Of a stretch of DNA of 64,000 nt, positions 32,413 through 44,400 are shown in pieces. This DNA is from Ciona intestinalis (Eukaryota; Chordata; Ascidiacea; Phlebobranchia; Cionidae), in NCBI RefSeq assembly GCF_000224145.3, contig NC_020176.2, forward strand, positions 3,741,826 through 3,805,825, written 5' to 3'. Within the stretch, counting starts at the first letter, position 1. Every line of letters starts with the position of its first letter. The position numbers and the translations under genes are program-made. Under the pieces are notes generated by a model, which was not told where the DNA came from, did no database searches, and worked only from the letters and a program-made list of their open reading frames with translations.

Positions 32413-35400
32413 ATGAGTGCGGAAGATAATGCTTCTGCAGAGACTTCAGTTAACGCTGTGTCAACAAATGATGAGTCGCCCCCAAAAATTTCTGCTGAGT
32501 CATCAGAGTTGAATCCAACACAGTTGGCGGATGTTGCAAAAGATAAGTCTGATGCTTCTGCATCAGATGTAACTACAGATCCTTCTGCATCAGATGTAAC
32601 TACAGATGCTCCTGTAACTACAGATCCTTCTGCATCAGATGTAACTACAGATGCTCCTGTAACTACAGATCCTTCTGCATCAGATGTAACTACAGATGCT
32701 CCTGTAACTACAGATCATTCTGCGTCAGATGTAACTACAGATGCTCCTGTAACTACAGATCCTCCTGCATCAGATGTAACTACAGATCCTTCTGCGTCAG
32801 ATGCTCTTGTAACTCCAGATACTGCTGATAAAACCTGTGATCCTCCTGCAAATCTTGCTCCTAAAACTACTGTTCCAGAGACATCTTCTTCTAATACTCC
32901 TGTTCCCGAAAATATTGCTGCTGAACAGGAATCCTCATCTGGGGATGTTAACATTGCTGATATAGAGATGAAAGAGAGCGATCTTTCCATATGCTCCGAA
33001 TTGAAGGCCCAGGAGCAAATAGAAGAGCAATCATCAGAAGTTAGGAAGAAAACAACAGATTCCACTTCTCCAAAAGAAAACGACAAAACTTCTATGGAGG
33101 TGGAAGAAGCATCTCAGGATGCTGTGGAAGAGAATGCAGATCATGAGAAGAGCAAAGAGCCGGCTGCTGATGTTGTTGATGTGGGCCATGAGACTGTGGT
33201 CGTTTCAGAAACAGATCCTGTGGCTTTGGTAGAAGAAGTAAAACAAAGTGAAAATAATGAAGCTACCAAGCCTCAGGTGAGGGTTCAGTTTGTTTTTATA
33301 TATATGTACAACAAATATTTTGTTTAGCTTACAATATTATAAAGTATAATATCATTCATTTATAAATTTAAACACCATTTTTCGGAGAAAGTAGTTTAAC
33401 ATTCTAAAGTAGGTGTGGCCTTTTACATTAAACCATTGGTCAGTCTTGGTAAAGTGTAGCATTCATACACCACCTGCAGGAAGATACAGTTGAAGTTGAG
33501 AAGAAGGTTCCAGAAATCGCAGAGACAGAAACTATTGCAACAGTTGATACAGATGGTAAAGATCAAGATGAGAGAAAGGAAGAAACTTCTCTATCAACCA
33601 TTGATGCATCGGCCATTGAAAGTATGGAAACTGATGAGAAAGAACAAGATTGTTCTGAAAATGGAAGCGTGGATGGTCAGGATGTAAAAGGTTTGTTTCC
33701 TGTTGTAATCGCAATGTATCTATATTTAATATTTCTTTAAACATACATAAAGTCTCTTTTATACTTAAAGTTATTCTTGAGTTTAAAATGACTTAGTAAG
33801 ATGCAGTTTAAAATGAGTTAGACACAATATTTCTAATGTCAAATATTCACTGTGAATAATAAGTTAAACGTTTTTGTAAATTATGTATTTATATTCTAGT
33901 TACCAGGCATAGGGTTAATAGACTTTTCATAGCTTGGGTATAAAAACGTTATTTGGTATAAAAGCATAGTAAAAACAGAAGCTGTATGTTAACAGCCTAT
34001 GTAGCAAAGTGTCAACATGTTGTGGCTAGCGTAACATTACACTTGTTTTATTTTGTAGAACGCAAACGTGCACGGCCAATAGGAGACAAGCGATCTGCTG
34101 CCGTTTCACCTTTAGTAGAAACCCGTCAGAAATCAAAACGACCTCGCCGACATGTCTCTTCAACTGCCGTACATTATGAGTATGTTAAAATTTTGAAAGC
34201 TCCATTTACTGTTCATTTTAACTACCATAAATATAATGATTTTCAGTTTTGATGCAGAATTTTTTTTCGAGCATGTACTATACACACCCACAGTCTATAC
34301 TTCATCTGCTTTTAAATTGCATTTGTTTTAGTTATGAGATTGCTAACTCACCTGTGCAAGGCAAGCAAAAGAAAAATGTGTCTCCTCGTGGTCCTAAGAA
34401 GAAATCTGTTGATAATTCAATCCCTGAACCAAGTGGTCCTCCTGGTTCACCTTATTATGTGAAGGGGGAAGTTCTTGCTGTCAGGAATGAAGACGGTAAT
34501 TTATTTAGTTAGACTATATGTAGTTTCTCTTTAAGGCAATGTTTTATTCTATGCGGGGGAGGACCTGAGATATATAAAACATCATCTTTTTATTATTTTA
34601 GGAGGGTTCTATCTTTGCATGTGCCCCAACAACATATTCACGGTAACAAAACCATTTAAAGTTCAATGGTTGGATCAGGAGATGAAAACCAGCACGTTCA
34701 AACGTTCCTATTTTGATTATTTACACTTTAAAAGTGTCTTATACTCGGGTGTTGTCCTCAAGAAGATCGATGGAAACAAATTCTCCTTACCTGAGGTATG
34801 TGAGCATTAGATCCTAACAATCTATCACATACAAATACTAAACATTCCTCCCAAACATTTGTGCAGGCTCAAGAAAAGAAAATAAACCATCGTCTCGATA
34901 AATCTCTGCGTGGAGAAGAGGAAATCTCTTCGGACTCCGAGAGCAATGATGAGGATGTGGAGGAGGATGGGAAGAAGATGACAAACTTAAAGAAAGCTGC
35001 CAAGCAGAAGGAAGTAACAGCGGGTAAGTATATTACGGCGTGGTTAACACACCTGTTCTAACCTAGAGGTTCATGGGTTCAAGTTGCTGCTGTTGTGGGC
35101 ATATGTGTTCTTGGTCAAAACATCTACGACAATTGCTTTAGTCCGGAGGTGACTAGTGGATTGTTTAAATTGTCAGCCATACAGAAAAATCAATCACTCA
35201 TAAAGTTACGTATGTAGTAACTCGTCGGCTGCTACTTTTGTTGATAGCATTTAGTATTTTAAATTATGAGTAATCCCTTTAATTTATATTTTAGAAGAAG
35301 ACCCAAATGATGAAACATACGTTCCAAAACCAAAGGATGCTAGTCCTAAAGTCAGAAAGGTAAGTTCATTCTTCAATAGAGAACTTGGTAAAAAGTTCCT

Positions 35401-38400
35401 GGGATTTTGATGTACTTAACTAGATGATGAGCCAAGGTTGGCCCACATCTCAGGTTCTTTATTCTATGACCTCACCCATAGAGAGAGTAAAGAATAGAAT
35501 GTGCATATACAAAGTTAGGGGAATGAGCCAACTTTGGCCTTAATCCCAGATTCTCTGGCATGCTTTGCTGCACGACCTTACTCATGTATAATAGACATAT
35601 TTATCAGGTGAATTTTAATAGCTTATTTATTTCCTGTATATTTCCTTTTAGCGCAAATCATCTAAGGAAGCCGACAGCAGCCGAAAATTGGGTAAAATCC
35701 AGATTCCTGGTGTTGCTACTACAGGTGTGAAGAGAAAGTCTCAGAAATATGAAGTTGGAATTTCGAGCCCAAGTATTCGACTAAGTTCTCCGGCTTCTAC
35801 AGCGGTAAGTGCTTTATTGGTGTATGTAATGGTTTAAAAATATTGAAAATTGGTGTAAAAGTTATGTTTGTGTTCAATGGTATGTGTAAATAAAAAGTTT
35901 CTGTAAATGCCTAACATTTTTAGAAAGTTATCTTTTGTTCAATAGTACATAGTGCCTGAAAATTGTAAAGGTGCTTAAATAAAGGCATTCCAAACTTCTG
36001 TGTAAAAGTGTTTGTATACTAACAGTTTTTTGAATTTCAGACAAAATCCGGTTCATCTGGTTCTACTGTCTCTAAACCTCGTGGCCGTCCAAGTAAAAGT
36101 TCGCAATCAAAAGCTGTAAGTATGGTTGTGTAATCTATTATAAATATATATCACTTTTTTATATTTTATTTTAACTGTCAAATATTATAATTATCCTTTT
36201 TTAATAAATATATAAATATTTTATCATTTTTTCTAAATCTTGCGGTTCGTTAATTTTGCAAACAATAATAACTGAGATTTTTGTGTGATTTTTTTCTTTA
36301 ATATAAAGGGATAAGTGAATCATGCCTAGGGGTGTGTAATGTAGGCCAGATTGACACATTATCTTAATTATTAGTTCCAAATTACCAAATTCCCTTAACA
36401 AAAAAAATATATAAGTTTTAAATTTTTTTAAGTTTTGACATTATATATATGATATATCTTATATTTAAAAAATGACTACTTATCATTATATCACAACACT
36501 TATCACAAGGATGCTACAAACATACTCACGGGAGACTCACGAGGTTCAGTTCATTACATGATCAACCCTGACGTGATACAAAAGATGCAACCCAAAGCTC
36601 ATCGGAGCAATGAAAACCTCATTCCAAACCAAGCTATTGACGTTGTTACGAAAGACCCAGCGTTTGATTTGCGGTAAATTAGCGTTTCTAATACTTCCGT
36701 GGCTATATAAATATAAACTATTGATTCTATGTTCTGAATTTTCTAATTGTTCTGAAATTACCTAATAAAATTGTGTGAATCTATTCCTGATCTAGTGCTC
36801 ATATGACAGGACGATTCTTGTGTAAAGAAATACACTCAGGATATGGTGCTACGAAAAATTTGTGTATTAAGTTTAAATTATAGAAGTTTGTAGTTGGAAG
36901 ACCATTTATAANNNNNNNNNNNNNNNNNNNNNNNNNNNNNNNNNNNNNNNNNNNNNNNNNNNNNNNNNNNNNNNNNNNNNNNNNNNNNNNNNNNNNNNNN
37001 NNNNNNNNNNNNNNNNNNNNNNNNNNNNNNNNNNNNNNNNNNNNNNNNNNNNNNNNNNNNNNNNNNNNNNNNNNNNNNNNNNNNNNNNNNNNNNNNNNNN
37101 NNNNNNNNNNNTCGGCTGCTACTTTTGTTGATAGCATTTAGTATTTTAAATTATGAGTAATCCTTTAATTTATATTTTAGAAGAAGACCCAAATGATGAA
37201 ACATACGTTCCAAAACCAAAGGATGCTAGTCCTAAAGTCAGAAAGGTAAGTTCATTCTTCAATAGAGAACTTGGTAAAAAGTTTCTGGGATTTTGATGTA
37301 CTTAACTAGATGATGAGCCAAGGTTGGCCCACATCTCAGGTTCTTTATTCTATGACCTCACCCATAGAGACAGTAAAGAATAGAATGTGCATATACAAAG
37401 TTAGGGGAATGAGCCAACTTTGGCCTTAATCCCAGATTCTCTGGCATGCTTTGCTGCACGACCTTACTCATGTATAATAGACATATTTATCAGGTGAATT
37501 TAATAGCTTATTTATTTCCTGTATATTTCCTTTTAGCGCAAATCATCTAAGGAAGCCGACAGCAGCCGAAAATTGGGTAAAATCCAGATTCCTGGTGTTG
37601 CTACTACAGGTGTGAAGAGAAAGTCTCAGAAATATGAAGTTGGAATTTCGAGCCCAAGTATTCGACTAAGTTCTCCGGCTTCTACAGCGGTAAGTGCTTT
37701 ATTGGTGTATGTAATGGTTTAAAAATATTGAAAATTGGTGTAAAAGTTATGTTTGTGTTCAATGGTATGTGTAAAAAAAAGTTTCTGTAAATGCCTAACA
37801 TTTTTAGAAAGTTATCTTTTGTTCAATAGTACATAGTGCCCACTGGCGTCGATTCCCGGGGGGGCCGGGGGGGCGCGCCCCCCTGGTTTACGGTACATGT
37901 ATAATTGCGTAACAACGCATTATCACGATCAATGCAAAAGCGAAATAAAATAACCGTTCGGTTTACGTTTGCGTCGTACTTTAGCCATATATTTACCATG
38001 TTTTTATTGCTAGACGGTAGACTGTTTGTTACGTGACAGGGATTCACACGTGGATTTATTGCATCATAATAGCAATTGTTTGACCTGGCAATTGATTGCG
38101 AAATAATAGCAATTCACACGTTGATTGTTTGCGTCATAATAGGCATTTACACGTTTAGGAGGTTTAAAATCAGGCTAAATGTTTGCGTTTTTTAGGTAAA
38201 CCTTAATGTGTAAACCTTTTGTAGTTTAGCCTTCACGTGCTAGGAATTATTGTGGAATTTAGCCTTTGCGTCGGAATTTAGCCTTCACGCCTCGTAGTTT
38301 AGTCCTTACGTGCGTCGTATTTTAGTCTTCACGTCGGTCAAAATTTAGCCTTCACGTGCGTCTAGTTTAGCCTTCGCGTGTGTTGTAGTTTAGCTTTCAC

Positions 38401-41400
38401 GTGCGTCGTGTTTTAGCCTTCACGTGTGTCGTAGTTTAGCCTTCACGTGCGTCGTAGTTTAGCCTTCACGTGTGTCGTGTTTAGGCTTCACGTGCGTCGT
38501 AGTTTAGCCTTCACGTGCATCGTAGTTTAGCCTTCACGTGCGTCGTAGTTTAGCCTATACGTGCGTCGTGTTTAACCTTCACGTGTGTCGTGTTTTAGCC
38601 TTCACGTGCGTCGTAGTTTAGCCTTCACGTGCGTCGTAGTTTAGCCTTCACGTGCGTCGTAGTTTAGCCTTCACGTGCGTCGTAGTTTAGCCTTCACGTG
38701 TGTTGTAGTTTAGCTTTCACGTGCGTCGTAGTTTTGCCTCCACGTGCGTCGTAGTTTAGCCTTCACGTGCATCGTAGTTTAGCCTTCACGTGTGTCGTGT
38801 TTTAGGCTTCACGTGCGTCGTAGTTTAGCCTTCACGTGCCTAGTAGCCTTCACGTGCGTCGTAGTTTAGCCTTCACGTGCATCGTAGTTTAACCTTCACG
38901 TGTGTCGTGTTTTAGGCTTCACGTGCCTCGTAGTTTAGCCTTCACGTGCCTCGTAGCCTTCACGTGCGTCGTAGTTTAGCCTTCACGTGCATCGTATTTC
39001 GCCCCCCTAAGATTGGTTTACAACGTGAAAAAATCGACGCCTATGATAGTGCCTGAAAATTGTAAAGGTGCTTAAATAAAGGCATTCCAAACTTCTGTGT
39101 AAAAGTGTTTGTATATTAACAGTTTTTTGAATTTCAGACAAAATCCGGTTCATCTGGTTCTACTGTCTCTAAACCTCGTGGCCGTCCAAGTAAAAGTTCG
39201 CAATCAAAAGCTGTAAGTATGGTTGTGTAATCTATTATAAATATATATCGCTTTTTTATATTTTATTTTAACTGTCAAATATTATAATTATCCTTTTTTA
39301 ATAAATATATAAATATTTTATCATTTTTTCTAAATCTTGCGGTTCGTTCATTTTGCAAACAATAATAACTGAGATTTTTGTGTGATTTTTTTCTTTAATA
39401 TAAAGGGATAAGTGAATCATGCCTAGGGGTGTGTAATGTAGGCCAGATTGACACATTATCTTAATTATTAGTTCCAAATTACCAAATTCCCTTAACAAAA
39501 AAAATATATAAGTTTAAATTTTTTTAAGTTTTGACATTATATATATGATATATCTTATATTTAAAAAATGACTACTTATTATTATATCACAACACTTATC
39601 ACAAGGATGCTACAAACATACTCACGGGAGACTCACGAGGTTCAGTTCATTACATGATCAACCCTGACGTGATACAAAAGATGCAACCCAAAGCTCATCG
39701 GAGCAATGAAAACCTCATTCCAAACCAAGCTATTGACGTCGTTACGAAAGACCCAGCGTTTGATTTGCGGTAAGTTAGCGTTTCTAATACTTTAGTAGCT
39801 TTATAAATATAAACTATTGATTCTATGTTCTAAATTTTCTAATTGTTCTAAAATTAACTAAAAAAAATTCTGTGAATCTATTCCTGATCTGGTGCTCATA
39901 TGACAGGACGATTCTTGTGTAAAGAAATACACTCAGGATATGGTGCTAGGAAAAATTTGTGTATTAAGTTTAAATTATAGAAGTTTGTAGTTGGAAGACC
40001 ATTTATAAAAAGCTTCGTGAACCCCAATAAATAAGTGTATTTCATTCGATTTCATATATCCAGACAAGCAGAGTGTCATCTACCAAAAGATAAACTCGCA
40101 ATTCGAGCAGCAATCCTTCAGGATGTTGTGGAAATGGAATCTTTGTTAAAAGAAGCAACTAACCTGCCACAAGTAACTACTTTATTTTATCATAAGTAAT
40201 GTCTAAGATAATTGGAAAACTTATAAAATATTTAATAACTACAAAACATTTCTTTTTGCATTGATGATATCTTAGAAATTTATATATTAAAATAATGTCC
40301 AAATAAAAAATTTAGTATTTTAGTTAACCTACATCGGTCAACACAATATTATAATTTACTTTCGTTTTAAGATTTTCTGCAAAACACGTTCGGTTGATGT
40401 CTCCCTCACTTCGTTCCATTATGCTTTGCTTGCCGGCAATGTTGGCGTGTTGCGTTTGTTGGCTGCTGAACTCACAAAGATTGGAAACTTTTCGTTAAAC
40501 CAGGATGGGGCGTCTACTTCTATGCTGAAAGATACATGCGATACACAGTAAGTCTGTGTTTCAAAATTAAATATGATAAAGTTTTTATCAAAATTAAATT
40601 TATTTTTACTCGACTAACAGGAATGGCTTTAAGGGCGAAGAATTATCAGCTATTGATATCAGCAAAGGTTTAAAAGAAGGAAATCATGCGTTTCTAAAGG
40701 TAGACCAATAATATCACTTTAGTGTTGCCGATTGGAACATTGGTAACACATCATGAACACTTTTTACTACAAATGAATTAATAAAAAAAAGAAAGTATCA
40801 CTTTTTATATGTATAAAACTAAACCCAGCACATATTTATATTATCACAATCATATTCTCCTCCTAGGACACCAAGGATGTGTTCGAGTCTTCCTCCTCCC
40901 TTGCATCCGACATTGCGTTCTTCGCATGCTCTCATGGATTAAGTCCGGATGTTCTCCAACTTCTTATTGATATTTATCCCAAATCAAAAGACATCGACAT
41001 GAAGGTAGCTGAGTGTGAACAAGAATAACAGTGTAAATATAATGTGATCGTGGTAAATTACGTTGGTCTGGTCCGGATCTAGTGCTCATAAAGTTAAGAA
41101 TAGTAATTTAACCTCATTTTTTAAAGAAAAGCAGCTGCACGTTATGTTAAAAAAGGGACTTTTGGTTTAAAACATATTGTCTGCTTATATTAATAAAACT
41201 AATGAAAAAAACATATTGTCTGCCTCTATTAAATACCCATACAACTTCCAGGACTTACTTCTTGAAAACATCTACCGTGCATTAGAGATGGGTCATATTG
41301 AAACTGGTCAGTTCCTGATTAAGTTGGCACGACAATCTGCATCGTCCCAACTTACCCCATCCTCACCTAACTCCCCAGCTAATGTGCTTGGGTTGAATGA

Positions 41401-44400
41401 ACTGCATGAGATGACATTGCACCACAACCAGAACCTCTCCACAGCTCTTATTGTAAGCCATTAAGTGTCATGAAATTAGATGATATCCTGCTAACAGTCA
41501 AGACAAACAATAGATCCCACGCTCTTTTTTTAATTAATTTGAACAAAACACATTTGTGACATCAGCCAACTGTTTCTGATATGTGACTAGGTCCACTGCC
41601 ATGCCCATAATAGGCCCCATTATAGAATAAAAGTTCTTTTTGAAAATTCTGCTAGATGCTGTTACTCAAAATGTAACAGTGAAATAATTAACAAAACTGT
41701 AGTATGTAGAAAAGCAAGAAAGCATAGGTTTAGTATTTATAAAAAAAAAACAACAAAAATTTAGGAAAAGTAAAGACATGGCTTTGTCTACCATTTTTGC
41801 CAATGTATGTTGTGTACTGTAGTCGCACACTCAGTCACACTTGGTACAATTTCAGACAAAATATGGTAAAAAGAAAAGTGGGGACAGTTTCCGTTTGCAA
41901 CCCGTTCACTGTGCTGCTTGTAATCCAAGTGTGACGTGTTTGAAACAACTTATCTCGGTTGCAAAGGAATGCTTAAACACCATGGATGGTAGAAACAGAA
42001 GGCCCATACATTATGCTGCTGCGTGCTCGGATACACAACCACTGGAGTATTTAATAAACAAGTAAGTTTAGAAAAAAATATTAAATTTAGTTTTTGTTGA
42101 ACAATGAAAAAAATGGCTTTGGATAATAATTTGTTGTTTAAAAACTGACAGCAATATAAATCAATTTTAATTTGCGTGTAATTAACACATAGCCTATACA
42201 ATTACAAGAGCAGAAAAGTTTGTTCATATTCATACAACTAAATATGAAAGTAGTGTCCACTGAAACATTAAACACCTTCCTGCGTTGTTGCAACAGAGTA
42301 AGCATCGAGGAGCAAGATGTGAACGGGATGACTCCTCTCATGGTGGCAGCGGAGGCAGGGAGGGAGAGGAATGTTAATCTGCTCCTCCGGAACGCTAAAA
42401 ACAGTCGTGTCCTCCATGTAGTTAATGTGGTGGAGAGACCGGATCGTAGCAACAGATCAGCGATACATTACGCTGCTATTAACGGACACGCGGTATGTTT
42501 GGATGGTTATTTCTGCCGGGTGCATTTATTATAAGTGAGGGAGGTTCGAAGGTATATGTTCCAAGTATATCTTTTTGTAATTTTAAAGAACTAATCTTCA
42601 GTCTTGCCAAACAGCATGACATCATTAGAGTTTGCCACTAAATGTCTTCTATAATATTCTCTTAGCTAGTCAATTTGTATGAAAAACGTAGTCTAATAAA
42701 AGATTATTTATAAGTTAATTTTTCAAATTTAGAAAGTTGTTGAAGTGTTGGCCAAGTTCCAAGCAGATGTCGATAAACCACTTAGTGTTTCTAAAGCAAG
42801 AGCTACACCTCTAATGCTGGCTGCTGCTAACGGGCATGTGCAAACATGTATGGCACTTGTCGAAGTAAGTTATGTTAGCATACCCACCAAACTTTTTAAT
42901 AAAGCGGAGGCTATCGAGACACATTTATACGAATCAAAATTGGTTCCTATGTTACTGATTAATGCAATGTAGAAAGTTCCAGGGCCTGCCTACCCTGCTA
43001 CTCCAAGTTTGGCATGCATGTATGTTAGTGCTTTGGTGTATTACACATGTTTTCTAAAATAACCTTTTTGACATCTAGTTATAAACCGATTTTCTGACTG
43101 ATAAATCATTAAGATTTTTTTAGGTTTGCATCATTTTAGTATAGTTTAAAAAAAACTGGTTTATAAAAGATGTTGTATATATAAATTTTAGTAATAAGTT
43201 AATAACACATACACATTATTTTAAACAGTTATAAATGCTAGTATTACAGAGTTTTACCTATTTCCAAAATTCTTGTGTGTTCTGATTTCTGATTTTGTAT
43301 GTTTTTCAGCACGGAGCAAGCATTGAGATTTGTGATAAGTTACAACGAACAGCATTAATACACGCAGCTTTAAACGGACATTATCCAGTTATAACTTACC
43401 TGCTTAACAAAGGTAGGAAATACAACTTTTCACCAAAAGCAATACAACATTTTGTAGTTTTTTAAATACCAATTAAATCAATAAATTAACCAAGTAAACT
43501 CTTTATACAAATATCTCTGCATTTTACCTTTTTATGAATTTAACCTGATGACTGTCCCTTTGTCACCCATTTAAAAGCAACAATGTTTGCAGATTTAATG
43601 ATCCAACATTTAAGTCCAAGATGGCCACAATCTAAATAATGTTAAATCCCATATTTATGTGGCAATGTAACACTACAATGCCGTAATGTTTCACAGGTGC
43701 TGATCCGAATGTTACAGACTCCTCAAACAACAGTGCAATACATTATGCTGCAGCATATGGCTGGTATCATTGTGTTGTTGTGCTGCTACAAGCTTCTGCT
43801 AACCCTGATGTATATAATGATAGAAAGGTATGTTTTTAGTATATACCCAGTTTATATTCTACCTATATTAAGGCCGGTATAAAGTACTTTTTATTCTTTT
43901 TTTTCTATTAAACTATGTACTGTATATATCTAAGTTATCTATTTATTCCAACTTTTTAACTAAAAACAGACCAATAAAAACCCAAGTACCCAAATGTCTG
44001 AGCCTGGTTAAAAAGGTGCTAATAATTAACAATTGTAGCCGTTGAATACCACGTACCTCCCTTTCCAAGTGTTTTCTAAAATAAAGAATTTACTAAAAAA
44101 TCGAAGAATTTACTAAAGAAAGACTAATTTTAAACAAAATCGTGCTTCTCCAGATGCCTCCCATTGGAGTAGCTTTGCTGAAAGATCACCGTGAGACTGC
44201 TCATCTTCTCACTGAGCATCACGCTGATCCCAACTTTCGTGATGAACGAGGACGCACCCTAGTGGCTCGTTTGCTTGCAGAGGAGCCATTGTCATGGCAA
44301 CTCGTTGACAGGATATCTTATTTACTCGAGGCTTATAAACCGGACGTTAACTCACAGGATGTGCAGGGCATGGGGCCGGTAAGTGGGAAATTAAGTTAAT

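Larger units (their letters stand above)
37112..40010 (+). repeat. Duplicated PARP-gene block, copy 2
   Basis: Exons 37181-37245, 37537-37689, 39138-39212 and 39606-39769 repeat those of copy 1. Downstream, this copy continues without a break into the next unique exon at 40064. Its last exon has a canonical gtaagt donor whose phase matches that exon, so this may be the intact allele. It contains the 1.2-kb hAT-like insertion at 37841-39045. Confidence 0.9.

Noticed and set aside
35036-35110. Possible tRNA gene
   Set aside because: Same reasoning: no acceptor stem pairing and a long SINE-like tail.
38215-39000. Regular direct repeats resembling a CRISPR array
   Set aside because: The units are contiguous with no unique spacers, the sequence is eukaryotic, and the array is inside a hAT-like element.
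42138-42452. Minus-strand frame of 104 codons
   Set aside because: It is the shadow of an ankyrin exon of the PARP gene on the opposite strand.
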